35,498 nucleotides of DNA from JBDRZD01 sp964623395 (GTDB lineage: Bacteria; Hydrothermota; Hydrothermia; Hydrothermales; Hydrothermaceae): assembly GCA_964623395.1 (NCBI GenBank), contig CAZUSI010000005.1, positions 1 to 35,498 of the forward strand, written 5' to 3'. Shown in pieces: positions 16,469-24,161 of this stretch. The notes under the pieces are model-generated. The model ran no database searches. It was not told the origin of the DNA and saw only the letters and a program-made list of their open reading frames with translations. Both the position numbers and the translations under genes were made by a program. How positions within the stretch are numbered: position 1 is the stretch's first letter; each line of letters begins with the position of its first letter.

Positions 16469-17739
16469 TTTAAAATCCTTTTAATATCCATAAAAGTAAC
16501 AAAAACTGCAAGTGTTAATATTATAGCAAATCCAATTGCCTGTATAACCATTTGTAAATTTTTTGAAAATCTTTTCTTAAAAATTTTTTCAATTGTAAAA
16601 ATTAAAAACTGCCCGCCATCCAAAAGAGGAATTGGTAAAATGTTTATTATTGCAAGCTGGATTGATATAAAGGCAACAAAAGATATTAAAACATCAATAC
16701 CCATCTTTGCACTCTCAAATGCCATTTTCCCTATAAGTATCGGACCACCAAGTGATGAAATTGGATATTTTTTTATAATTAGTCCGCCTATCACAATAAA
16801 TGTTCTTAAAATTATATCAAATATTTTTGAAAAAGAATAAATTAAGGATTTAAAAAATGAAAATTTTTTTAAATCATAGGGTGGATAAACACCTATCTTA
16901 CCAACTTCTTTACCTTCTATCTCTCTTTTTTCAGGAACTATTTTTAATAGAATTATTTCTTTTTTTCTTTTAATTTCAAATAAAGCTTCTTTACCTGCAA
17001 GCGTTTCAACAATGCTCACCATATCTTCCCATTTAAAAACTCTTACCCCATTTATTTTTAAAAAAGTATCTCCTTTCATTATTCCTGCTTTGTAGGCAGG
17101 AGAATTTTTAATTACTTCTCCTGCAACAGAGGGAATTAATGGATAAATACCTGATAAATAAATACTTTTTTCTTTATCAAAAATGGGTTTAAGGTTAAAA
17201 AGTAATGTATCTTTATTTCTTTCAATTAAAAGCTCTATATTATTACCCTTTTGAACTTCTTTTAAGAAATCTTCCCAAAACTCAAATTTTTTACCATTAT
17301 AAGATATTATTTTATCAAATTGTTTTATTCCAATTTTATAAGCAGGGGAATCCACTGGTGGCTCTTCTATCAAATCTGATTTTATATATTTTTCACCCAC
17401 AAATGTATAAAAAAATGTATAAAGTAAAAGAGCAAAAATAAAATTAAACAATGCACCACCTAAAACAACCAAAACTTTTGTTCCATATGGTTTTAAGAAA
17501 AAACTATCCTTTTCTTCTCTTTCTTCTTCACTTTCTCCAAATAGTTTAATATATCCACCAAATGGAATAAGGGAAATTCTAAATTCTGTTTCACCTATAT
17601 TCTTTTTAAATATTCTTGGTCCAAAACCTATACTAAAAATCAAAACTTTGCACTTTTTTAATTTTGCAAATAAAAAATGTCCAAGTTCATGAACTATTAT
17701 TAAGATACCAAAAACAATTAAAATTAAAAAAATTTTCAT
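16465..17739 (-). CDS. rseP: Site-2 intramembrane metalloprotease RseP
   Basis: The 424-aa membrane protease has the zinc motif HELGH in TM1 (H17, E18, H21) and the third-ligand motif PIPLLDGGQ (D374) in a C-terminal TM segment. Two PDZ-like domains lie between, about residues 110-190 and 195-275 (SPAYKIGIKQFDKII and SPAYKAGIMKGDTFL). It cleaves anti-sigma factors or remnant signal peptides within the membrane. It overlaps dxr upstream and rmlA downstream, both by ATGA. The dxr-rseP order is the common bacterial arrangement. Length is near the E. coli protein (about 450). Confidence 0.93.
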   Translation of the reverse strand: MKIFLILIVFGILIIVHELGHFLFAKLKKCKVLIFSIGFGPRIFKKNIGETEFRISLIPFGGYIKLFGESEEEREEKDSFFLKPYGTKVLVVLGGALFNFIFALLLYTFFYTFVGEKYIKSDLIEEPPVDSPAYKIGIKQFDKIISYNGKKFEFWEDFLKEVQKGNNIELLIERNKDTLLFNLKPIFDKEKSIYLSGIYPLIPSVAGEVIKNSPAYKAGIMKGDTFLKINGVRVFKWEDMVSIVETLAGKEALFEIKRKKEIILLKIVPEKREIEGKEVGKIGVYPPYDLKKFSFFKSLIYSFSKIFDIILRTFIVIGGLIIKKYPISSLGGPILIGKMAFESAKMGIDVLISFVAFISIQLAIINILPIPLLDGGQFLIFTIEKIFKKRFSKNLQMVIQAIGFAIILTLAVFVTFMDIKRILK

Positions 17740-18824
17740 TTTTTCAAAATTTCTTTAAATTTATTTTTTGTCCATCTTTCAATTTCTCTTATATCTTCAA
17801 TTTCTTTAATTTTAAAAGGTTTAAAACTTTCAAAAACTTTTTCAATTAAAGGAACAATATCCTTAAATTTTATTTTTTTATTTAAAAATAAATTAACTGC
17901 TTCTTCATCTGCAAAATTTAAAACAGAAGGATAACCGTTTTTTTCAGAAATGGAAAAATAAGCAAGTTTTAAGGGTTTATTTTCCTTTAATGAATAAAAG
18001 TTTAAATTCAAATTTGAAAATTTTATTCTTTTTAAATCATTTTCTTTTCTTTCAGGATAAAATAAGGAATATAAAATTGGATATCTCATATCAGGATAAA
18101 ACATGTTTGAAAATACAAAACCATCAACTGTAAATATAAGGGAATGAACCATTGCCTCAGGATGAACTATTACATCTATTTTTGAAACAGGAATTTTAAA
18201 GAAATAATGGGCTTCAATTATTTCAAGTGCCTTATTCATCATCGTTGCAGAATCTACAGTTATTTTTTTACCCATCTTCCAAACAGGATGAGAAAGAACA
18301 TCCTTAATTTTTATTTCTTTTGGCATTTTTTTAAAAAATGGGCCTCCTGATGCAGTTATTGCAATTTTTTCTATTTCAGAAATATCAAATTTTTTAAGAA
18401 GTTGGAAAAGGGAGGAATGTTCTGAATCAAGAGGAATCATCCTTTCAAAATATTTTTCAGGGATAATTTCTCCAAAGGCAACAATTATCTCTTTATTGGA
18501 AATTAAAATTTTTTTATTTTTACTCAATGCATAAAATAAATTTTCTGCAAGTGATGTTCCTGAAGATGTAAAAATTATTAAATCACTTTCATCAATAATC
18601 TCATTTATCCTTTCTTTTCCATAAATAAATTCTTTATATTTCCCTTTTTCCTTACCTGTTATAATTGCATATTTTGGTTTCCATTTTTTAAAAATTTTAT
18701 AAAGTTTATCTTCTCTTTTATTTGCAGTTATTCCAAAAAGCTCAAAATTAGAAATATTTTTTTCAAGAATATCTAAAAAATTTTTTCCCATCCATCCTGT
18801 TGCCCCAAAAAGAAGAATTTTCAT
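17736..18824 (-). CDS. dxr: 1-deoxy-D-xylulose 5-phosphate reductoisomerase
   Basis: The 362-aa enzyme converts DXP to MEP with NADPH, the committed step of the MEP isoprenoid pathway. It has the nucleotide-binding start LFGATGWMG, the NKE motif (SNKEIIVAFGE), the metal-site sequence PLDSEHSSLFQ (D133, E135), and HPVWKMGKKITVDSATMMNK with the following acidic residue E201. VHPEAMVHSLIF and YPDMRYPI are also conserved. The first glycine loop differs from the usual GSTGSIG. It overlaps tyrS by ATGA and rseP by ATGA. Slightly shorter than typical (about 385-400), mainly in the C-terminal region. Confidence 0.94.
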   Translation of the reverse strand: MKILLFGATGWMGKNFLDILEKNISNFELFGITANKREDKLYKIFKKWKPKYAIITGKEKGKYKEFIYGKERINEIIDESDLIIFTSSGTSLAENLFYALSKNKKILISNKEIIVAFGEIIPEKYFERMIPLDSEHSSLFQLLKKFDISEIEKIAITASGGPFFKKMPKEIKIKDVLSHPVWKMGKKITVDSATMMNKALEIIEAHYFFKIPVSKIDVIVHPEAMVHSLIFTVDGFVFSNMFYPDMRYPILYSLFYPERKENDLKRIKFSNLNLNFYSLKENKPLKLAYFSISEKNGYPSVLNFADEEAVNLFLNKKIKFKDIVPLIEKVFESFKPFKIKEIEDIREIERWTKNKFKEILKK

Positions 18825-19975
18825 TCCTCTACTTGAACCCTTAAAAATTTTCTTTTCCCTATTTTTATAATTCCACTTTTAAAAATTTTGTAATCAATAT
18901 CTTTTATAACCTCATCACAGAATTTAATTCCTCCTTGCCTTATCATTCTCCTTGCTTCTGATTTTGATGAAAAAAAATTAATTTCATAAAGAAAATCAAC
19001 TATATTTTTAAAAGGGGGAACTTTATAAGAAGGGATTTCTTCAGGAATTTCTTTCTTTTTAAAAATTTTTATAAAATTCTCCCTTGCATCCTTTGCTTTT
19101 TTTTCACCATGAAATATCTTAACTATTTCAAAGGCAAGATTGTCCTTTGCATCTCTTGGATTTTTCCTTATAAATTCTTCTGTTTCCCTATCCCATTTTC
19201 TTAAAATTACTTTATAATAATTTGGCATTATTTCATCAGGAATGGACATTACCTTTCCAAACATTTCATAAGGATCATCTTTAAAATCAATTGAATTCCC
19301 ATAGGTTTTTGACATTTTTAATTTTCCATCTATACCTTCAATTATTGGCATTGTAATAAATACCTGTGGTTCCTGTCCAAAATCTCTTTGAATTTCCCTT
19401 GTTAATGCAAAATTGAAAAATTGGTCTTCACCACCAATTTCAACATCTGCTTCTAAATAAACTGAATCGTATGCCTGAAAAATTGGATATAAGAATTCAT
19501 GAATTGAAATTGGTATATTGTTATAAAATCTATTTTTAAAATCTTCTCTTTCAAGCATTCTTGCAACTGTATATTTTGCAGAAAGTTCAACAACATCTTT
19601 TGAAGTTAGTTTTGAATGCCAAAAACTATTAAAAACAACTTCTGTTTTCTCAGGGTCAAGAATTTTAAAAACTTGCTCCATATAGGTTTTTGAATTTTCC
19701 TTAACCTCTTCCTCAGAAAGTCTTGGTCTTGTCTTACTTCTTCCTGATGGGTCCCCTATCATTGCTGTAAAATCACCTATTACAAAAATAATTCTATGAC
19801 CAAGTTCCTGAAAATCCTTAAGTTTTTTTAAACATACATAATGACCTAAATGTAAATCCGGTTTTGAGGGATCTGCTCCATATTTTACCTTTAAAATTTT
19901 CTTTCTCTTTAATTTATCTTCCAATTCTTCTTTTGTTATGCAGTGCTTAACACCCTCTAATATCTTATCTAACAT
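18821..19975 (-). CDS. tyrS: Tyrosyl-tRNA synthetase (TyrZ-like)
   Basis: The 384-aa class Ic synthetase has the HIGH-type motif HLGHY (42-46) within GADPSKPDLHLGH, and KMSKT at 220-224. The VIGDFTAMIGDPSGRSKTRP stretch and a C-terminal S4 domain (about 320-384, SSKSEARRMIRQGGIKF) fit the shorter TyrZ-like group. It charges tRNA-Tyr in the cytoplasm. Its ATG overlaps the end of the parvulin gene by 11 nt, and its stop overlaps dxr. No T-box leader is possible in this tight context. Full length. Confidence 0.95.
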   Translation of the reverse strand: MLDKILEGVKHCITKEELEDKLKRKKILKVKYGADPSKPDLHLGHYVCLKKLKDFQELGHRIIFVIGDFTAMIGDPSGRSKTRPRLSEEEVKENSKTYMEQVFKILDPEKTEVVFNSFWHSKLTSKDVVELSAKYTVARMLEREDFKNRFYNNIPISIHEFLYPIFQAYDSVYLEADVEIGGEDQFFNFALTREIQRDFGQEPQVFITMPIIEGIDGKLKMSKTYGNSIDFKDDPYEMFGKVMSIPDEIMPNYYKVILRKWDRETEEFIRKNPRDAKDNLAFEIVKIFHGEKKAKDARENFIKIFKKKEIPEEIPSYKVPPFKNIVDFLYEINFFSSKSEARRMIRQGGIKFCDEVIKDIDYKIFKSGIIKIGKRKFLRVQVEE

Positions 19976-21140
19976 TTTCTCTTAAATAATTCTCCACCTT
20001 ATACTTTTCCTTTAACTCCTTAATAAGCTCATCCCATCTTTCTCTTTGTTTTTCCGTTAAAATCCTTCTTTCTATTGCTTCTTTGACTTCCTCAATTGGT
20101 CTTAATTTTTCAGGAATTTTTTCAATCAATTTTACAATTGAAAAATTTTTGTTTTCCTTATTTTCAAAAATTTTTACTTCATTAACCTTCATACGAGAAA
20201 CATAATCATAATATTCCTTTGGATAACTTCCCTTTGTATAGTTATCCACAACTCCTCCATTTTTTGCATCAGGTGCTATTGAATATTTTACTGCAAGACT
20301 TTCAGGGACTTCACCCTTTTTAATCCTTTTTAAAATATCCTCAGCAATTTCCTTTTCCTTTACTTCAATCCTCACAAACTTATATTTTTCAGGAATTTTA
20401 TAATCATCAATATGCTCAAGATAAAACTTTTTAATTTCCTCCTCACTAACTTTTACTTCATTTGAAACTTCTTCCCATAAAGCATTTACTAGAAGATTTT
20501 CAGAAAAATTTGAAATCTTTTCAATATAGGAACTTTTAAGATAAAGACCCCTTTCTCTTGCTTCAAGAGCAAGCATTTTCCTCTCTATTATCCTATCAAG
20601 GAATTCTGCCTTTGCCTTTTCATCCTTTGGTCTTGCAAAACTCGGAACATTTTCAATTTCCTTTTCAAGTTCAGGAAGCGTAATATAAATTTCACCAATT
20701 TTTGCCACATATTCTGGAACATTTTTTCTGAAACATCTTTCAACAGCATCAAAGGCATCCTTCCAATATTTACTTTTTCTAAATTTTGTTATAACAATTT
20801 GATAATATTCTGCTGCCTTTTTATAATTACCAATTTTTTCATAGAGAACACCAAGTCTATAAAAAACCTCATCTTGAAAATAGGCATTTTCACTAAAAAG
20901 ACTTTTTGCATATAAAAGATTTTCTAAAGCAGAATCATACATATTCAAATATTCCATTTCAATATCTGAAATCCTTAAAAGAATTTTATATTTTTGTAAA
21001 GGGTGAATTTTGAGTTCAGTTGCTTTTTTATAAAGATTCCTTGAAAGTTCATATTTACCTTCCTGAAAAAGTTTTTCTGCATCTTTTATTATTGAGCCTG
21101 CATTTTGATTTATTAAAAAAATTAGAAATATTTTTAACAT
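19965..21140 (-). CDS. Periplasmic TPR-parvulin peptidyl-prolyl isomerase (SurA/PrsA-like)
   Basis: The 391-aa protein starts with a short hydrophobic signal (MLKIFLIFLINQNAG). It then has TPR-like helices about 15-130, a SurA-N-like helical segment about 145-245 (KAEFLDRIIERKMLALEARERG) and a PpiC-type parvulin domain about 250-342 with YSIAPDAKNGGVVDNYTKGS. Such proteins fold outer-membrane proteins in the periplasm. The N-terminal TPR part is an uncommon addition. A near-perfect Shine-Dalgarno AAAGGAGG precedes the ATG. It follows the PorV-like gene after 22 nt, which suits a role in outer-membrane biogenesis. Confidence 0.85.
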   Translation of the reverse strand: MLKIFLIFLINQNAGSIIKDAEKLFQEGKYELSRNLYKKATELKIHPLQKYKILLRISDIEMEYLNMYDSALENLLYAKSLFSENAYFQDEVFYRLGVLYEKIGNYKKAAEYYQIVITKFRKSKYWKDAFDAVERCFRKNVPEYVAKIGEIYITLPELEKEIENVPSFARPKDEKAKAEFLDRIIERKMLALEARERGLYLKSSYIEKISNFSENLLVNALWEEVSNEVKVSEEEIKKFYLEHIDDYKIPEKYKFVRIEVKEKEIAEDILKRIKKGEVPESLAVKYSIAPDAKNGGVVDNYTKGSYPKEYYDYVSRMKVNEVKIFENKENKNFSIVKLIEKIPEKLRPIEEVKEAIERRILTEKQRERWDELIKELKEKYKVENYLRENVR

Positions 21141-21162
21141 TTTAACCTCCTTTAAAAATAAA

Positions 21163-22089
21163 TCATTTTTTATAGGAAATTGTAAAAATATGGGAAGAAC
21201 CTAAATTTATTGAATATCTCAATGCATAATCAATTTCTAATCCCCTAAAATTTATACCAAGACCAAAATTTGGTAAGCTCTCTTCTAAACCCAATCTTAA
21301 ACATAAAAATTTAAATAAATCCCATTCAAATCCGAATCTTGGATGAAGAGAAATAAAGGAAATGTTAAAAAAGGAGGAACTTCTTATGTTTTCAGTTTTA
21401 ATTGAAAAATCAAAATTAAAAAGGAGATTTTGGAAAGGATTAAAGGAAAAACCAATATTTAAAAAGGGATTAAAAATTTCCTTTTTACCAGTTGTCCATA
21501 AAAGATATGTTCCAAATAAATTTTGAAGAGATGCACCAAATTTTGTATATTCATTTATTCTTTTAAAAATTCCCACATCAAAACCAATTCCTTTCCCATT
21601 CTCTTCTAAAATATCTTCATATAAAAATTTTGTATTCAATCCAAAATCAAACTTTTCAAATTTCTTTGAAATTGTAAAATTTAAACAATAGGAATAGGAG
21701 TTAAAATAACCCTTGAATATGATTTCATCAAAATCATCAACAGAGTCAGGGTTAAGGGCTTCTGTATGGGGAATTTTTGGAATTTGAATAAAAAATAAAG
21801 AAAAACCAAAATTGAAATTTTCATTTGGAATTAAAAAGTTTAAAGAACTAGAAGAAAAAAAATTTTCATAATAAGAAGAAAAAGAACCTTCTACTTTAAA
21901 GGAATTTATAGAAGATAAAATTGCGGGATTTAAAAAAACACCTGTTATATCATTTTCACCTGCTGAAAATGCACATCCAAGTCCTTGAATTTTTGCACTA
22001 TATCCAAATTCAAATCTTTCACTCCCATACTTTCCAGCACTTCCAAAAAGATAAAAATAACCCAAGATTAATAAAATTACCCTTTTCAT
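21163..22089 (-). CDS. PorV/UPF0164-like outer-membrane beta-barrel protein
   Basis: The 308-aa protein has a signal peptide (about 1-18, MKRVILLILGYFYLFGSAG). It follows with the family opening QGLGCAFSAGENDITGVFLNPA, then alternating hydrophobic strands to a C-terminal aromatic end (HIFTISYKK). This pattern matches the PorV/PorQ/UPF0164 group. In type IX secretion PorV carries substrates from the translocon to the attachment complex. The window also encodes a protein with a matching sorting tail (4703-7417), so a joint role is plausible. No Shine-Dalgarno precedes the ATG; a promoter-like pair lies just upstream. Confidence 0.72.
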   Translation of the reverse strand: MKRVILLILGYFYLFGSAGKYGSERFEFGYSAKIQGLGCAFSAGENDITGVFLNPAILSSINSFKVEGSFSSYYENFFSSSSLNFLIPNENFNFGFSLFFIQIPKIPHTEALNPDSVDDFDEIIFKGYFNSYSYCLNFTISKKFEKFDFGLNTKFLYEDILEENGKGIGFDVGIFKRINEYTKFGASLQNLFGTYLLWTTGKKEIFNPFLNIGFSFNPFQNLLFNFDFSIKTENIRSSSFFNISFISLHPRFGFEWDLFKFLCLRLGLEESLPNFGLGINFRGLEIDYALRYSINLGSSHIFTISYKK

Positions 22090-22098
22090 AAGATATTA

Positions 22099-22128
22099 AT
22101 ATTAATAGAAAATAAAAAACTAAGTCAA
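22099..22128 (-). promoter_or_regulatory. Probable promoter of the porV-like gene, leaderless type
   Basis: TTGACT (22128-22123) and TAATAT (22104-22099) are spaced by 18 nt in the only sizeable gap (47 nt) of the minus-strand block. The predicted start is about 3 nt before the ATG at 22089, and no Shine-Dalgarno is present. Confidence 0.6.
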
Positions 22129-22136
22129 TTAATTGT

Positions 22137-22709
22137 TTATAAATATTTAGGTCCTATAACAAGCAAAAAAATTGATGATGAAATAAAGGAGGAGACTAAA
22201 TTGCCATATTTTTCCCTCAAGAATTTTGAGATTATTAAATTTATTGCCCCTCCTGTAAAGGAAAAAATTATCAAATAAATTGAAAATTTTAAATTTAAAG
22301 AAAAAAAAGAAAAAATAATTGAGCCAATAAGGCATCCAATTGATTTTAAAAGAAAATTTTTATATTTTTTCCCAAAAGTTGTGGATACATGAGGACCAAG
22401 TGAAATTAGAAAAAGATAAAAATAAATATCATTCCTTTTAAAATACCATAAAATTGAAAAAATTGAAGGTAATATTAAATTTGAAAAAATGTCTGTAAAA
22501 TCCTCTTTTTCAGAAATTAATAAAAATTTTAAAAGGAATAAAAATAAAACCGGTAAAAAACCTTTAAGACCAAGGGAAAAAAGTATTATGGTTCCGAAAA
22601 TTAAAAAGGAATAAAAACCAGATTCTTTAAAATAATTTAACTCATAAGCAAAAAGTGATAAAATACCTGAAATTATTATAGAAGAGAATAAAAAGAAAAT
22701 CTCTATCAT
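22137..22709 (-). CDS. Multi-pass membrane protein, DUF92-like
   Basis: The 190-aa protein is almost entirely hydrophobic with about five or six membrane segments. The N-terminal half (YELNYFKESGFYSFLIFGTI) and the closing FTGGAINLIISKFL resemble DUF92/TIGR00297 membrane proteins, which are related to phytol and dolichol kinases. The usual central ADTxATEIG-type motif is not kept; GPHVSTTFG stands in its place, so catalytic function is doubtful. It overlaps the glcD-like gene by ATGA. It is the last gene before the internal promoter. The family call is tentative. Confidence 0.5.
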   Translation of the reverse strand: MIEIFFLFSSIIISGILSLFAYELNYFKESGFYSFLIFGTIILFSLGLKGFLPVLFLFLLKFLLISEKEDFTDIFSNLILPSIFSILWYFKRNDIYFYLFLISLGPHVSTTFGKKYKNFLLKSIGCLIGSIIFSFFSLNLKFSIYLIIFSFTGGAINLIISKFLREKYGNLVSSFISSSIFLLVIGPKYL

Positions 22710-24064
22710 AATATTTTACCTGGATTTAAAATATTTTTTGGGTCAAAAATTTTTTTTATCTTTTTTTGTAAATTTAATAAGTTTTCATCCTGTTCAATTT
22801 TTAAGAATTCCTTCTTTAAAATACCTATTCCGTGTTCCCCTGTTATTGTCCCCTTTAAATTTATAACATTTTCATAAAGGAATTTTATAGCATCTTTTAA
22901 AATTTCAAAATTATTTTTCTTTAATAAAAAATTTATATGTAAATTTCCATCTCCTATATGTCCAAAAACACAAACCTTTAAATTGAATTCATTTTTTATT
23001 TTCTCTGAAATTTTAATTAAATCGTATATTTTATCAATAGGGACACATACATCCTGAGAATTTACCTTATATCCCTTTTTTTCAAGATTTGGCAAAATAT
23101 CCCTTCTTATCTTCCATATTTTTTCCCTCTCATATTCATTAATTCCTGCATATATTTCAATTGCTCTATTTTTATTAAAAATATCAAAAACTTTTTTAAC
23201 ATCTTTTTCAATTTCATTTTCCTCCCCATCAAATTCAACAATTAAAAATGCATTTGTTTTTTTAGGTAAGAATTTTTTAATCTCATCACCTATTATTTCA
23301 AAAACACTTTCATCAACATATTCAAGACATGCTGGAACTATTTTTTTATTCAAAATTTCAAAGGAGGAATTTATAGCATTTTCCTTATTTTCAAAGGGGA
23401 CAATTAATGTTTCTACTTTTTCAGGTTTTTTTATTAATTTTAAATAAATTTTTGTGAAAACTGAAAGTGTTCCTTCAGAACCTATTAAAATACCTGTTAA
23501 ATTATATCCTGCTTTAAACTTCTTTGTTTTTTTACCCGCAAATATTTTATTTCCATCAGGTAAAATTGCTTCAATTCCAAGGACATAATTTCCTGTAACT
23601 CCATATTTTATACATCTTGGTCCCCCTGCGTTTGTTGCCACATTTCCACCTATTGTGCAATTTTCATAGGAAGCAGGGTCAGGTGGATAGAATAAATTTA
23701 TTTTTTCAACCTCCTCATAAATATTTTTTAAAATTACTCCTGGTTCTGTTTCCACTAAAAAATTTTTTTCATCTATATAAGTTATCTTATTCATTCTTGA
23801 AAAAGACAAGAGTATCCCTCCTTTTAAGGGAATTGCGCCACCACAAACTCCTGTTCCACCACCTCTTGGTGTTACAGGAATATTATATTTATTAGCAAAT
23901 TTTAAAACTTTTTTGACATCTTCTTCATTTTCAGGAAACACAACACATTCACATAAATAATTCTCAATTCCTGATTCATCCCTTGAATATATTTTCCTTG
24001 TCTCTATTTCATCAAAAACCTTATTTTCTCCAATCTCTTCTTTAATTCTTTTAATCCAGTTCAA
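22706..24064 (-). CDS. FAD-binding oxidase, GlcD/D-lactate dehydrogenase family
   Basis: The 452-aa enzyme has the VAO/PCMH flavin-binding domain (VTPRGGGTGVCGG at about 64-76; NCTIGGNVATNAGGPRCIKYG at about 133-153) and the FAD-oxidase C-terminal domain with GHIGDGNLHINF and GEHGIGILKKEF. Such enzymes oxidise 2-hydroxy acids (glycolate, D-lactate). The start is TTG at 24064, one base after the stop of the 31-aa MetS-like gene; no ATG is nearby and the N-terminus fits the family. No GlcE/GlcF or Fe-S subunit is encoded here. Substrate unknown. Confidence 0.88.
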   Translation of the reverse strand: MNWIKRIKEEIGENKVFDEIETRKIYSRDESGIENYLCECVVFPENEEDVKKVLKFANKYNIPVTPRGGGTGVCGGAIPLKGGILLSFSRMNKITYIDEKNFLVETEPGVILKNIYEEVEKINLFYPPDPASYENCTIGGNVATNAGGPRCIKYGVTGNYVLGIEAILPDGNKIFAGKKTKKFKAGYNLTGILIGSEGTLSVFTKIYLKLIKKPEKVETLIVPFENKENAINSSFEILNKKIVPACLEYVDESVFEIIGDEIKKFLPKKTNAFLIVEFDGEENEIEKDVKKVFDIFNKNRAIEIYAGINEYEREKIWKIRRDILPNLEKKGYKVNSQDVCVPIDKIYDLIKISEKIKNEFNLKVCVFGHIGDGNLHINFLLKKNNFEILKDAIKFLYENVINLKGTITGEHGIGILKKEFLKIEQDENLLNLQKKIKKIFDPKNILNPGKIL

Positions 24065-24065
24065 C

Positions 24066-24161
24066 CTATTTTCTCTTTAAAACATTTATATAACAGAAAA
24101 TAACAAGAGAAATGACAATTCCCCAAGAAAATATTAAAAAGATCCATCCTGAAGTTTTCAT
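24066..24161 (-). CDS. MetS-like small subunit of NSS-family transporter (31 aa)
   Basis: ATG at 24161-24159 overlaps the TGA of the sodium symporter gene as ATGA; TAG is at 24068-24066, one base before the next gene. The 31 residues are one hydrophobic helix with the SWGIVISLVIFCYINVL core and a basic KRK end, giving an N-out or N-in single-span protein. Tiny membrane proteins with an SWG(I/V) core follow NSS symporter genes elsewhere (MetS of the MetPS methionine transporter), where they are required for transport. Its position, overlap and motif make this a confident call although it is too short for usual gene finders. Confidence 0.85.
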   Translation of the reverse strand: MKTSGWIFLIFSWGIVISLVIFCYINVLKRK

